Notes: generated by a model from the sequence alone, not told the origin. 64,000 nucleotides of DNA from Streptomyces sp. NBC_00663 (GCF_036226885.1 NZ_CP109027.1:9795625-9859624), one strand, 5' to 3'. Shown: positions 1-9,192, numbered from the stretch's first letter. Program-made: numbers and translations.

Positions 1-187
1 GACCACCGACTCCCTCGGAGGCCCGTCAAGAAAGATCGAGGTTAGCGCCTGGTGGCCCCCGTTCACGATCTGCCCTGGCTTCCGCGCCCACGACGTGGAT
101 AGGTACCGTCATGTTGACTGACCTAAGGTCGAGTTCACCTGTCCAATGAAGGATCTGGCCCTTGGTGGAGGCCGGATGGGAGTATCT

Positions 188-1027
188 ATGGAACCAATAT
201 CACTGTTGGCGGCGAGCGGCATCTGGGAGGCGTTGCTAGCCACCAGTGGCAGTACATCCGAGACGGAGCTGCGCCGCGCTTGACAGAACTCGCAAGAGTA
301 TCTTCGTCGTTGGCGAGCGTGGGCCTTGTTTGGTGGCGTCATCGCGGTGACTTTCCCCCTCGGTGTGTGGCTCATCGGCGGTCTCGAGAACTGGGATCAG
401 CGAGCCGTCGCCATGGCTGCCGCGGCCTCGCTTCTGGCGGGAGGCGGAGCGCTGGCGTGGTCGTTTGGCCGCTTGCAGAGACGTAGATTTATCCACCGCT
501 ACACAACCGAACTGAAGGCCAAAGAGCAGGCCGCAAATAGCGACAGGGCCGAGTCTGAGCAACTTGAACTGGTGCGTCTGTGGGAGACCACGAGCCGTCG
601 ACTCGACCTTTACCATCAGATAGCTACCCGACAGGCAGAGCAAAGCTTTCGGCATGCCCAAATCGCAATGGCTGTTGGATTCGCAACCATCGTTGTCGCT
701 GCGAGTATTGCTGCATTGGCCGCTAGGACCACGGCAGGAAGTATCGTCTCGGGCGTCTTGGGAGCAACCGGTGCGGCGATGGCCGCTTATATTGGGCGGA
801 CCTTCGTGCGCTCTCGCGAGGTCGCCGCGACCCACCTGCGTTCGTACTTTCTGCAGCCCTTGGAGTTTTCTCGCTACCTTGCTGCGGAGCGGCTGATCGG
901 AACGTTGACGCCAGAGGCTCGACCGAGCGCGGTTGATCATCTTGCGCAAGCGATCATTCTGGGGCGAGTGCCTGGTGCCGATGCAGAGACGGACACGACC
1001 AATGGCGGCAGCGCCGACACGACTTGA
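188..1027 (+). pseudogene. TRADD-N-associated membrane protein, in-frame stop
   Basis: An ATG at 188 preceded by GGGAG opens a frame that is cut by TGA at 281-283 (codon 32) and then continues open in the same frame to 1027. The downstream part has two hydrophobic segments (about residues 50-95), a conserved LWETTSRRLDLYHQIATRQAEQ stretch, and a second pair of hydrophobic helices followed by YIGRTFVRSREVAATHLRSYF. From memory this matches the small TRADD-N-associated two-TM domain proteins found widely in actinobacteria and thought to sit in conflict or signalling systems. The only initiator after the stop is a poor TTG at 326, which would remove the N-terminal segment. A single nonsense change in a recently functional gene is the simplest reading; readthrough or a sequencing error is possible. 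Confidence 0.6.
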
Positions 1028-1056
1028 GAGCAGTGACCAGGCCTATGTGAGGTGCG

Positions 1057-1490
1057 CGACGGGCGCACGTAGTCCTGGCGTCGGCCGCTCGCATCGGCTC
1101 ACCTCCCAGGCGGCGCTCACCACCCGCTGATAATCGTTCGGGCCGAGCAGGTCGAGCAGGAACCGGCAGACCTGGTATGCGAGGTCGACGCGTGCGTCGG
1201 TCTGCATTCCGAAGCGTCGCTCGAAAGCCCACTGCCTCTGGACGCCGAGCAAGTCGTGCCTGGTTGGGTGCGAGGTCTCACCGTAGACCGCTTCCACGGC
1301 GCAGCCGAGAGCTGGCTCGAACACGGTCGGTGCCAGTACCTTCAGCATCACCAGCTGTGAGCAGCCTTGATGGTCAGGGGCCATGCGGCTTGAGGCCCGT
1401 ACAGGCGCTCGCGGCCGAGCGCGAGGGTGATGTCGGTTGGCGTCTCGTTCGCAACAGCTTGATAGCGCACCTGGCCCAGCAGGGATGGAG
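1057..1490 (-). pseudogene. Unrecognised frameshifted gene remnant
   Basis: Two overlapping minus-strand frames carry protein-like sequence. One reads YQAVANETPTDITLALGRE, the other VEAVYGETSHPTRHDLLG followed by FLLDLLGPNDYQRVVSAAWE. They would join by one frameshift near 1350. The 5' side is cut exactly where the long inverted repeat of the ISL3-like element begins. I do not recognise the family; the acidic, alpha-helical composition looks like real coding sequence rather than a shadow frame. Confidence 0.3.
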
Positions 1491-1494
1491 GGCT

Positions 1495-3262
1495 GTCGGC
1501 GTACAAGTGAACGTGGCCCTGGCAAGATTTTCGTGAAACGGGGCTGTGCAACCGTGCGCCGGTGACGCTCCGTCACGGAGCGGCGTCGGAGGTGGGCCAT
1601 GAGGACGACGCGGTGGCGCAGGAGCGGAACGCCGGCGCGGCCGGCCATGATCCTCTTTTGGAGTTTCAGATCCGTGATCCGGCCTTCGTTGACGCCGGAG
1701 TTGAACGGGGTGGTGATCCCCTGCACGACTGCTGGCTGGTCTTCGCGGATGGCGTTGGCCAGGCTCGCCAGGGCAGGCAGGCCAGAGGCCGCGAGTTGGT
1801 CGAGCTAGTCCGGCAGCGGGGCGGCGTTGCGGGCATCGAGCATGGCCGCGAACTGCCTGACCAGAGTGTGGGTTTGGTCGAGCTCCGGGCAGTGTTCGAG
1901 CAGGCGATGGAGTGCCTCGGTGGTGTGCAGGCCGCGTCGAGACGGTGTGGTGGTGATCCACCGGGCGACCTGGCGGGGCGAGGGTGGCCGCTCGCGCGGT
2001 GTGTCGATCGGCAGACTGCGGCGTAGCGGTGCGATGGCCATCTTGACCCGCTGGTAGTGGCCGCGGTAGCCCTTCGCGGCAATCTCCTGGTGCAGCACGG
2101 TCGCGGTGTGTTCGCCTTCTTCCCAGCGTTGCCCCAAGTAGTCCAGATACGGATCGAGGCTCGTGGAGCGGCGGGGCGGAGTACGCCGTATGCATTCCTG
2201 CCAGCAGGCAGCGCGTGCGCACTTGGCCACGGTGCGGCGGTTCAAGCCGATTTCGCGGGCTATCGCGCTGAGACTACGGGCTGTACCGGTGTATTCCTGG
2301 ACGGTCTCGAACAGTCGCTTCGCGTGACGGCGGGCGGGAGTATCGGCCGCCTCGCGCGGTTCGTCCGACGGGGCCGGTTCGGGCTCAGGCACTGCGGCAG
2401 TCAGGCAGTCGCGGTGGGCCGCGGCGATGTCCGAGACCCGCTTCGACAGCCCCTGCGACAGGTGAAAACGGTCGCTGACCTGGACCGCGTCCGGGGCCCC
2501 TCGGTGATGCCCTGCCGGTAGACCAGCGAACCGTCCCGGCACACCATCTCGACGCCGGGATGCGCACGCAGCCAGGAGGCCAGCTGCTCGGCATCGCGCC
2601 CGGCCCACACCTCGATCGGCAGCCGTCTGTCGCCATCCACGAGCAGCGTGCCGTAGACGTCCGCGTACAACGCGAAGTCATCCACGCCCAGCACCCGCGG
2701 TGTCGCGGCCGACGGCAGTCCCATGCGCATCAACTGGAACAGCACACTCGTCCGCGACAACGGCGTCTTCAAGATGCGCAGCAGCCGGGCCCCGCCACGG
2801 CCGGCGAGCAGCACCCCGGCCATCTCGACCAAATGCTGCAGCAGCGGACTGCGACGCTGATAGCGCACCGTCAGCCCCTCCACCTGCTCGGCAAACGTCC
2901 GCCGACCGCAGTCCGCACGGTCACAGAACAACCGCCGCACCATCAGACTGATCAGCACCGGGCGGCCCCCGGCAGCGACATCGGCCAGCGTGCGGGAATA
3001 CCGGCTGTGCACCCGCGCCGGCCCGCACCGGCAGTCCGGACACACCACCGTCAACTTGCGGGTACGGGCAGCGATACGAACCACACCACCCGACGACCAC
3101 ACCCGTTCCACCCGCAGCACATCCAGGTGCGGCGACACAATTCCTACGAAGTCATCACACTCGCCGAAAGTCCCGCTACCCGTGACGGAGCGTCACCGGC
3201 GCACGGTTGCACAGCCCCGCTTCACGGAAATCTTGCCAGGGCCACGTTCACTTGTACGCCGA
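1495..3262. mobile_element. ISL3-family insertion sequence with ~83-bp inverted repeats
   Basis: The segments 1495-1577 and 3181-3262 are near-perfect inverted repeats of about 83 bp (two visible mismatches). Both contain the core GGGCTGTGCAACCGTGCG and end outward in GTCGGCGTACAAGTG. Between them lies one degraded ISL3-type transposase gene. The element truncates an IS5-family transposase on its right and an unknown gene on its left. ISL3 elements usually have shorter terminal repeats, so the outer 45 bp may be an older flanking duplication. No target-site duplication is visible. Confidence 0.75.
1560..3138 (-). pseudogene. ISL3-family transposase, frameshifted
   Basis: The N-terminal part (GTG at 3138) has the ISL3 zinc-finger arrangement (CPDCRCGPARVHSRY, then CDRADCGRRTF) and the catalytic start VLGVDDFALYADVYGTLLVD. 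Around 2490 the frame changes to one carrying the middle of the DDE domain (VSDRFHLSQGLSKRVSDI) and an HTH-like segment (AIAREIGLNRRTVAK). After a stop near 1805 a third frame gives the conserved C-terminal GVNEGRITDLKLQKRIMAGR. At least one frameshift and one stop therefore inactivate it. It could be mobilised only in trans. Confidence 0.8.
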
Positions 3263-3274
3263 CACAGTCCGAGG

Positions 3275-3641
3275 GCATGGTCGGCCGGCTCGCCGGCCGG
3301 GGCCCCTTTTGACGGGCCCCGGGGGCGTGCTGGTGCGCCCGCACGATCGTGGAGTCGACTGCGATGACCCAGTCCAGGTCGCCTTCGGTATCCGCTTGAG
3401 CGAGCAGGGCGGTGAAGACCTTCTCCCAGGTGCCGTCGGCGGCCCACATTCGAAGCCGGTTGCGGGCGCCCTTCCACGATCCGAAATGCTCGGGCAGGTC
3501 CATCCACGGCGTCCCAGTGCGGTACTTGAACGCGATCGGGTCGATCACCTGTCGGTGATCACGCCACCGCCCTCCCCGCTTCGGCCTCCGGTCCGGCAGC
3601 AGCGGCTCGATGCGTGCCCACTGCGCGTCAGTCAACGACAC
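3275..3641 (-). pseudogene. IS5-family transposase N-terminal fragment
   Basis: Starting at GTG 3641 the frame reads SLTDAQWARIEPLLPDRR and continues through WMDLPEHFGSWKGARNRLRM to the first catalytic Asp in IAVDSTIVRAHQHA. This is a typical IS5-group N-terminal domain. The coding sequence then shifts frame and stops being homologous at the outer edge of the ISL3-like inverted repeat, so the catalytic core is lost. It is a remnant only. Confidence 0.75.
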
Positions 3642-3879
3642 ACATAAACCAACGATCAGATGATCTGAAAGAAACGGCCTAAATGCGGCAGCAACCGCCC
3701 AAGCCCCCTGAACCGCACACTCGGTATATGCCCAGTTCAGGTGAGTGGTATCACAAGATCTTCGCCAGAGCCGAAATACATGACCGTCGACAGCTCCAGC
3801 ATGAAGCACGGTGCGTGGTGAAAACCGCACGTCAGTCGGTCTGGTGTGCGTAGGCGCCGGGAGCCTCTGGCAGATCCGG

Positions 3880-4110
3880 AGCTGTAGTCCACTGAGACGG
3901 CCATCCGTCAGCGGGCGACTTCCCGGTTCGTCAGCACCAGCAGGGCCTCTCCAGCGCAGTCGCCCCACCTCGGATCCGTGCAGGCCCTTACTGAGGAGAC
4001 GCCAATTCTTCAGATAGGCGAAGGCGTGCTCGACCGGGGACCGCACCGCGGCCCATGCCTTGTCGGACAGATTCTCCGCTTGACGTTTATCCTCGGCGGG
4101 CTTGGTGCGA
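3880..4110 (-). pseudogene. DDE transposase C-terminal fragment
   Basis: The minus strand encodes AVRSPVEHAFAYLKNWRLL and a following degenerate tail. This is the signature C-terminal block (catalytic Glu in VEHAFAxLKNWR) of DDE_Tnp_4/IS5-type transposases. No N-terminal part is present. The 3660-3880 stretch beside it holds no gene I can support. Confidence 0.6.
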
Positions 4111-4216
4111 CTCCTGCGGCCCGCCAAGGTTGCTGCCGGCTGCATCGGCCATCTGTCTGGCCCCTCCGAACAGTGAGAAGCGCCTATGGCTCTCAGGCAG
4201 AGATTTGATACGCCAG

Positions 4217-4807
4217 CTATCCGGCCGGTCTCAGCGCCCGCGCGAGCGCGTCGACGGTCACGCCGACGATCGCCCGGAGTTGCTCCGGGCTCGACCCGGC
4301 CCTGCCCATCACCGCGAGAGACTGGTTCACGGCCGCTACGTGTACGGCGAAGTCCTCGGCGTTCTCGTCGGACATTCCGCCGGCCTTCAACGCGGTGCGC
4401 AGGCGCGGGCGCTGTAGGCCGAACAACTCTTTGACATGCTCTGCGACGCTCGGGCTCAGCGCCGGACTCGCCATGACCGACTGGGCCATAAGGCATCCGT
4501 CGGGCACGGCGGGGTCGGCGATGCGACCCAGGGTGACGTCGAAGAACGCACGGACGGCGGCAACGGGGTCCTCGGCCGCGCACGATAGGGCGGCGTCGAA
4601 CTTGTCGCCGTAGCGCGTGGCGTAGCGATCCAGGCAGCGAAGGAAGAGCGCGTCCTTGTCGCCGAGCGAGGAGTAGATCGAGCTGCGGTTCAGGCCGGTT
4701 GCCCGGGACAGGTCGTCGAGCGAGGTGTCGGCGTAGCCGGAGCGCCAGAACTGGATCATCGCGGCGTCGAGCACCGTGTCCATGTCGAACTGTTTCTTGC
4801 CTGCCAT
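4217..4807 (-). CDS. TetR/AcrR-family transcriptional repressor
   Basis: The first 55 residues form a TetR DNA-binding domain: FDMDTVLDAAMIQFWRSGY, then an HTH with TSLDDLSRATGLNRSSIYSS and the typical GDKDALFLRCLDRY exit. The C-terminal ligand domain contains GCLMAQSVMASPALSPSVAE. The start is placed at ATG 4807, ten bases after a GAGAGG; ATG 4816 is the alternative. It is divergent from the hydrolase at 4893, and a perfect palindrome lies between the starts. It is likely an autorepressor that also represses the hydrolase. The ligand is unknown. Confidence 0.88.
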   Translation of the reverse strand: MAGKKQFDMDTVLDAAMIQFWRSGYADTSLDDLSRATGLNRSSIYSSLGDKDALFLRCLDRYATRYGDKFDAALSCAAEDPVAAVRAFFDVTLGRIADPAVPDGCLMAQSVMASPALSPSVAEHVKELFGLQRPRLRTALKAGGMSDENAEDFAVHVAAVNQSLAVMGRAGSSPEQLRAIVGVTVDALARALRPAG

Positions 4808-4824
4808 GCGGCCCATCCTCTCAT

Positions 4825-4844
4825 CTTGAACTGATCGGTTCAAG
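4825..4844. promoter_or_regulatory. Palindromic operator for the adjacent TetR regulator
   Basis: CTTGAAC and GTTCAAG are perfect 7-base inverted arms separated by six bases (TGATCG), located between the divergent TetR and hydrolase start codons. The geometry and position are those of a TetR-family operator. The assignment is inferred from position and symmetry. Confidence 0.65.
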
Positions 4845-4892
4845 ACGTGCTAGCGTCGAGTCACGGTCCACCCGCCTCGATGGAGGATTCCT

Positions 4893-5798
4893 ATGACCAC
4901 CCCCGTCCCCGCTCACGACCTGCCCCTGCACGACCTGGCCGGGTTCACGCACCGCTGGGTCGACGCCGACGGCGTCGGCCTGCACGCCGTCGAAGGCGGC
5001 CGGACGGACGGACCGGCCGTCGTCCTGCTCGCCGGGTTCCCGCAGACCTGGTGGGCCTGGCGAAAGGTCATGCCCGCCCTCGCCGATCGGTTCCGGGTCA
5101 TAGCGATTGACCAGCCGGGCCAAGGCAATTCCGAGCATCCGGAGCTCAGCTACGACGCGCACACGGTTGCCGCGCACATCCAGGCCGCCGTGGATGCTCT
5201 CGGCGTGTCGGACTACTGGCTCGCCGGGCACGACATCGGTGCCTGGGTCGCCTTCTCCCTCGCCCTGAACCACGAGAGCCGACTGCACGGGGTCGCGCTG
5301 CTCGACGCCGGAATTCCCGGCATCACCATGCCGGAAGCGATCCCCCTCGACCCGACTGTGGCGTTCAAGACCTGGCACTTCGCGTTCCACGTGGTGCCCG
5401 ACCTTCCCGAGACGCTGATAGCCGGCCGCGAGCGGGAGTACATCAGCTGGTTCCTGAAGACCAAGTCCCTCGCGCCCGACGCGTTCGAGGAAGCAGAGCT
5501 CGACCACTACGGCGCGGCCCTCGCCGTCGATGGCGGCCTGCGCGCCGGCCTCGCCTACTACCGCGACGCCGCCGAGTCCGCCCGCAAGAACCGCGCGGCA
5601 CTCGAGCAACGGCGACTGACCGCACCCGTCCTCGCAATCTCCAGCAGCCACGGCTCGATCCCGGACATGGCGGCCTCCATCAGCCCGTGGGCCGACAACG
5701 TGAGGGGCATCATCGTGCCCGACGCCGGTCACTACATCCCTGAGGAGCAGCCCGAGGCCGTCGCCGCCGCCCTCACCGACTTCTTCAGCGGCCGTTAG
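4893..5798 (+). CDS. Alpha/beta hydrolase, epoxide hydrolase-like
   Basis: This 301-residue protein has the alpha/beta-hydrolase fold order: oxyanion loop LLAGFPQTWWAWR (about 45-57), the strand turn IDQPGQGNSE, nucleophile elbow LAGHDIGAW with Asp at about 114, and C-terminal catalytic His in DAGHYIPEEQPE (about 280). An Asp nucleophile and GFPQTW motif fit the epoxide hydrolase/haloalkane dehalogenase branch rather than Ser esterases. The usual His of HGFPQTW is replaced by Ala. GGAGG lies 6 bases before ATG 4893. No signal peptide is visible, so it should be cytoplasmic. It is probably controlled by the divergent TetR gene through the intergenic palindrome. The substrate is unknown. Confidence 0.85.
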   Translation: MTTPVPAHDLPLHDLAGFTHRWVDADGVGLHAVEGGRTDGPAVVLLAGFPQTWWAWRKVMPALADRFRVIAIDQPGQGNSEHPELSYDAHTVAAHIQAAVDALGVSDYWLAGHDIGAWVAFSLALNHESRLHGVALLDAGIPGITMPEAIPLDPTVAFKTWHFAFHVVPDLPETLIAGREREYISWFLKTKSLAPDAFEEAELDHYGAALAVDGGLRAGLAYYRDAAESARKNRAALEQRRLTAPVLAISSSHGSIPDMAASISPWADNVRGIIVPDAGHYIPEEQPEAVAAALTDFFSGR

Positions 5799-5839
5799 GC
5801 CGTATCTTCAATTGATCTTGGATGGTGGATCATGGTCGG

Positions 5840-5941
5840 GTGATACGTCGTCATGAACTGTCCAATGAGGAGTGGGAGTTCCTGCGTGAGATGGCGTCTA
5901 AGCGTGGAGGTGTCGGATCTCGGCGAGTTCCTTGTCAGTGA
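5840..5941 (+). pseudogene. IS5-family transposase N-terminal scrap
   Basis: GTG 5840 opens VIRRHELSNEEWEFLREMA, the typical first residues of an IS5-family transposase (xxRHELSDEQWE). Similarity ends after about 20 codons and a stop follows at 5939-5941. The preceding bases look like the left end of the same element. Nothing else of the element is present. Confidence 0.6.
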
Positions 5942-6034
5942 CTGGATTGGTGTTCTGGTTTGCCGTGGTCACCTTCTGCCGCATCAAGGCCCGGCCGTCC
6001 GTGGCTGAGGGCCGGGTCGGTCAGTGAGGCTTGG

Positions 6035-6373
6035 TCAGGTTTTCCAGCCGGCGTAGAGGCAGGACTGCGCGAACGTATCGGCTGCCAGTTGCCAGGCAGT
6101 CTCGCCTCCGTCGGAGCCGCGAGCGAGGATGGTGGCACCCTCGGCGATGCCGTTGGTTTTGCTGGACTGGGCCCACTCGTTGACCTTGTTGGCGAGATCG
6201 ACGCGGGCGTCGGTGGTCTGGGCGGCCTTGTAGCCGTTCGCGAAGTCGTCGCAGGCGAGCGATGCCGCGTCGTCGAGTTTGGTCGGGTCGGCTCGCTCGG
6301 CGTGGCTTCTGCTGCCGCAGGCGGTGAGGGCGAGCGCGGCGAAGGTGAGGGCGGCAAGGTGTCTGGTGCGCAT
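6035..6373 (-). CDS. Small secreted lipoprotein of unknown function
   Basis: ATG 6373 follows a strong AGGGGGG and starts a 112-residue protein with a bacterial lipoprotein signal: MRTRHLAALTFAALALTAC, lipobox LTAC with Cys at about 19. The mature part is about 93 residues, alpha-helical, with two further Cys (SLACDDF and FAQSCLYAG) that could form a disulfide. It should be anchored on the outer face of the membrane. I do not recognise the family. It stands alone between debris and the sigma-factor pair. Confidence 0.7.
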   Translation of the reverse strand: MRTRHLAALTFAALALTACGSRSHAERADPTKLDDAASLACDDFANGYKAAQTTDARVDLANKVNEWAQSSKTNGIAEGATILARGSDGGETAWQLAADTFAQSCLYAGWKT

Positions 6374-6689
6374 GTTCCCCCCTGGGACTGGTGTTGAGGG
6401 GGCATCATGCCTGACCCGGGGTGCTGGTTTCCGGGTACGCCAGAACTGGCCGCAGGATTCAGCATGATTGCCCGCCGCGCAACTGCTGTCCGCGTGCAAG
6501 CTCATGCACATTCTCGACCTCGCCGTCCTGGACGGCATCGTCTCCCCGGCCACGGCCACCGTGCTGCTGTAGGAATTCCGCAGCATCGAGCGCGCTACTG
6601 GCGGTGGATAGGGCCCTTGAAGCCGCAAGATGACACCCGGCGGGGCAGGACAATGCCGCGGCGGGGTTGGTGCCCAGCGGGTACTCCCT

Positions 6690-7619
6690 TCATGGTGCGT
6701 CGTCCGAGAGGAGTCGGGCGAGGGTGCGGACGGCCCGGTACTGGAGGGTCTTGATGGCGCCCTCGTTCTTGCCCATCACGCGAGCGGTCTCGGCGACCGA
6801 GAGGCCTTGCAGGAAGCGGAGCGTGACGCACTCCTGCTGCTGCGGGTTGAGCCGGCGTATGGCCTCCAGGAGGGCAGCGTTGGAGAGGGATTCCAGGACG
6901 GAGTCCTCCTGGGAGCGCTCGACCTCGTTGGCGTCGAGCATCTCGCCGGTGGTGACCTCCAGGCGGAAGCGGCTCGACTTGAAGTGGTCGGCGACGAGGT
7001 TGCGGGCGATGGTGACGAGCCAGGCGCCGAAGTCGCGGCCGTGCCAGGTGAAGGTGCCGATCCTTCTCAGCGCGCGCAGGAATGTCTCGCTGGTGAGGTC
7101 CTCGGCGGTCGCCTTACCTCCCACCCGGTAGTAGATGTACCGGTAGACGGTGTCGCTGTACTGGTCGTAGAGGCGGCCGAACGCGTCGGCCTCGCCGGCC
7201 TGGGCGCGCTTCACGAGGTCCATCATCCGGGCGCTGTCGCTGTCCGCGGCCAGACTGCGGGCGGTGGCGGTGCGGGTGTATTCGGCGTTGCTGACGCCCC
7301 AGCTGCGAGCTGCAATGGCGTGCGCTCCGCGCCCAACAGGTACCGGAGTCGCGCGCGGTGCGGTGGAGCGCAGACCGGACATCCCTGCCTTTTGAAAGGC
7401 CGTCCGGTCAGGTGCCGGGAACTGTGCCGTACGGTCCTCTGTCTCTGTCTCTGTCTCTGAGTCAGACGTTGCGTTCGCGGCGGCAGCATCGGCGTGCTGT
7501 GGTGCGCTGACACTGTCCAGGAAGCGGCGCAGGCGGTCGGTGGTTGCTGCTTCGTCCGACCACATCTCTGCGAGGGCGCGCTGCGCTTCGGAGAGACGGC
7601 TTTCGACGCTCATGTGCAT
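6690..7619 (-). CDS. Chimeric sigma-70 factor with BldN-like sigma domains
   Basis: The 309-residue product ends in a complete ECF sigma module: region 2 (LVKRAQAGEADAFGRLYDQY, YIYYRVGGKATAEDLTSETF) and region 4 (RRLNPQQQECVTLRFLQG, SVAETARVMGKNEGAIKTLQ). From memory this part is almost the sequence of Streptomyces BldN, including the AADSDSARMMDLV lead-in. The first ~45 residues (VESRLSEAQRALAEMWSDEA) do not resemble the BldN pro-region and look like the start of a different protein normally encoded after an ECF gene. A GACAGA-type microsatellite sits at the probable join. The start overlaps the upstream ECF gene by 10 bases, so expression is probably coupled to it. It is likely a recombinant bldN copy; whether it still needs processing is unknown. 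Confidence 0.8.
   Translation of the reverse strand: MHMSVESRLSEAQRALAEMWSDEAATTDRLRRFLDSVSAPQHADAAAANATSDSETETETEDRTAQFPAPDRTAFQKAGMSGLRSTAPRATPVPVGRGAHAIAARSWGVSNAEYTRTATARSLAADSDSARMMDLVKRAQAGEADAFGRLYDQYSDTVYRYIYYRVGGKATAEDLTSETFLRALRRIGTFTWHGRDFGAWLVTIARNLVADHFKSSRFRLEVTTGEMLDANEVERSQEDSVLESLSNAALLEAIRRLNPQQQECVTLRFLQGLSVAETARVMGKNEGAIKTLQYRAVRTLARLLSDDAP
7437..7460. repeat. Hexanucleotide microsatellite in the chimeric sigma gene
   Basis: The unit CTCTGT is repeated three times, followed by CTCTGA. On the coding (minus) strand it gives alternating Glu-Thr (SETETETED). Six-base units keep the frame, so copy-number changes would alter linker length without breaking the gene. It lies near the presumed junction of the two gene parts. 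Confidence 0.8.
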
Positions 7620-8164
7620 CCCCCTTCCTCGTTGTTCGCTTTGGCTTGCAGCTCGGACAGGCGCGCCAAGGCGCGGGAGACGAGGGCGCGCGCCGAGCTG
7701 GGTCGCACTCCTATGACTTCGGCGATCTCGGCGTAGGGAAGGTCCAACAAGTGGCGCAGAATCAATGCCTCACGCTGCTGCTCGGAAAGATGGCGGCGCA
7801 GCGTGGCCAGGAGATCCAGCCGCCTGTCGGATCTGGCTGTCGTGTCGTCCTGGCAGACGTCCTCGAGGAGAGCGGGGTCGGTCAAGTTTCCGTGTCTCAG
7901 GTGATCCTTGTAGACCTTGGCGTAGCGCTGTCGGGCGACGGTGAACAGCCATGCCTTTTGTTTGGGGTGGTCCCGGAGGCGCTCCCAGGAGCTGAAGGCT
8001 TCCATGAGCGTCATCTGAGCCGCGTCGTCGAGGAGACTGTCACGTGCTCCCAGCCCATACAGATATCGGCGCAGGTGTGGCTCGTGGTGCCTGAAGAACG
8101 CGTTCCACCCTGGTGGAGGCGGCCGGGTGCAGTCGTCTCCCGAGGGAGGTTGTACGGCCGTCAC
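7610..8164 (-). CDS. ECF-subfamily RNA polymerase sigma factor
   Basis: This 184-residue protein has sigma region 2 (FRHHEPHLRRYLYGLGARD, then DDAAQMTLMEAFSSWERL and WLFTVARQRYAKVYKDHLR) and region 4 (LRRHLSEQQREALILRHLL, YAEIAEVIGVRPSSARALVS). GTG 8164 is the start. The TGA overlaps the start of the next gene by 10 bases, an arrangement in which the second gene usually encodes a partner or anti-sigma; here that partner has been replaced downstream by BldN-like sequence. The target promoters are unknown. Confidence 0.88.
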   Translation of the reverse strand: MTAVQPPSGDDCTRPPPPGWNAFFRHHEPHLRRYLYGLGARDSLLDDAAQMTLMEAFSSWERLRDHPKQKAWLFTVARQRYAKVYKDHLRHGNLTDPALLEDVCQDDTTARSDRRLDLLATLRRHLSEQQREALILRHLLDLPYAEIAEVIGVRPSSARALVSRALARLSELQAKANNEEGGCT

Positions 8165-8639
8165 CGGGTGTCCTGGTTAGCTGTGCCGGCTGGCAGCGGG
8201 GAGTGGACCTCTACACTGCTGCGTCCGCCAGGATGCTCTCGCACGACGAGCCGACCCCCGGGTGGCAGGCGATCCGCCAACTCCACCAGGAAGTGCCGGC
8301 GTTCCCGCTCTGCGCGCACCGCTGTCCGTCCGCGCACCATGTCCCTCAGCAGTAGCCACCATCCGGCCCGCCTGCCGCGATGCGCCATCCATCCCGCGAC
8401 AGCGGTCACCACCGCCAGGGCCGGCGCCGCTTCGTTCACTGCCCCCATGCCCGCCTCCACGTTCTGCATCAGGGCCGTTGGGGCCCCCTTACCCATAGAG
8501 AGTTCCGGAGGCGCCCAAAATGCTGCAGCCGATGACGAGTTGAGTGGAAGCCACGTCCGCACAGGCCGGGTGACGCTGGACTTTCCCAGGTGACATGACG
8601 GCGGCTTGGAGCTCATGGGCCGCGTGCGGTCATCGACCG
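8165..8639. other. Non-coding or degraded stretch
   Basis: No frame on either strand looks like a real protein. The upstream promoter for the sigma operon should lie in the first ~100 bases. The rest appears to be degraded sequence ending at the break of the glycosyltransferase remnant. Confidence 0.4.
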
Positions 8640-9192
8640 CACAGCCGAGGAGCAGCCCGTGTACGTCACTGGTGGCGCGCAGGGCTCCCAGCAGGTCAAC
8701 CACCTGGTGCGGGATGTGTTGCCGTGGCTGGTGGAGCACGCCAACGTGATCCACCAGTGCGGTCCCGGCAACGTCACAGAACTGCGCCAGCAGACTGCAC
8801 AGTTGCCCGCTGCGAGCGCTGGGCGTTACCACCTGGCCGGCTACATGGGAGCCGAGCTGCCGGATGTGTTCGCGCTGGCCGATGTGGTGATCTCCCGCAG
8901 CGGGGCAGGGACGATCGCGGAGCTGACCGCGCTGGGTAAGCCTGCCGTGTTCGTGCCGCTGGCCACCTTGGCGGGCAACGAGCAGGTCCACAACGCCCGG
9001 CACCTGGCCGATGCCGGGGCCGCCGTGGCGCTGACGGGCGAGGTCTCGCCCGGGCAACTGCGGGACGCGGTGGCGCCGCTGCTGACGGATCCCGGCCGGC
9101 GCGCAGCCATGGCCGACAGGGCCCGTGCCCACGGGCGCCCCGATGCCGCGGAGCGCCTGGTCGATGTGGTGCTTGCCGCAGCCGACAGGTAG
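8640..9192 (+). pseudogene. MurG-like glycosyltransferase, C-terminal half only
   Basis: The frame carries the GT28 C-terminal Rossmann domain: YVTGGAQGSQQVNHLVRD, the donor-binding block DVVISRSGAGTIAELTALGK, then FVPLATLAGNEQVHNARHL. These are the UDP-GlcNAc-binding motifs of MurG and its relatives. The acceptor-binding N-terminal domain (about 160-180 residues) is absent, the homology starts abruptly near 8640, and GTG 8659 has no ribosome site. It is probably a broken accessory MurG-like gene. The chromosomal murG would be elsewhere. Confidence 0.7.

Noticed and set aside
1..187. A second telomere or origin at the left edge
   Set aside because: No palindromic array is visible; the sequence is ordinary intergenic DNA.
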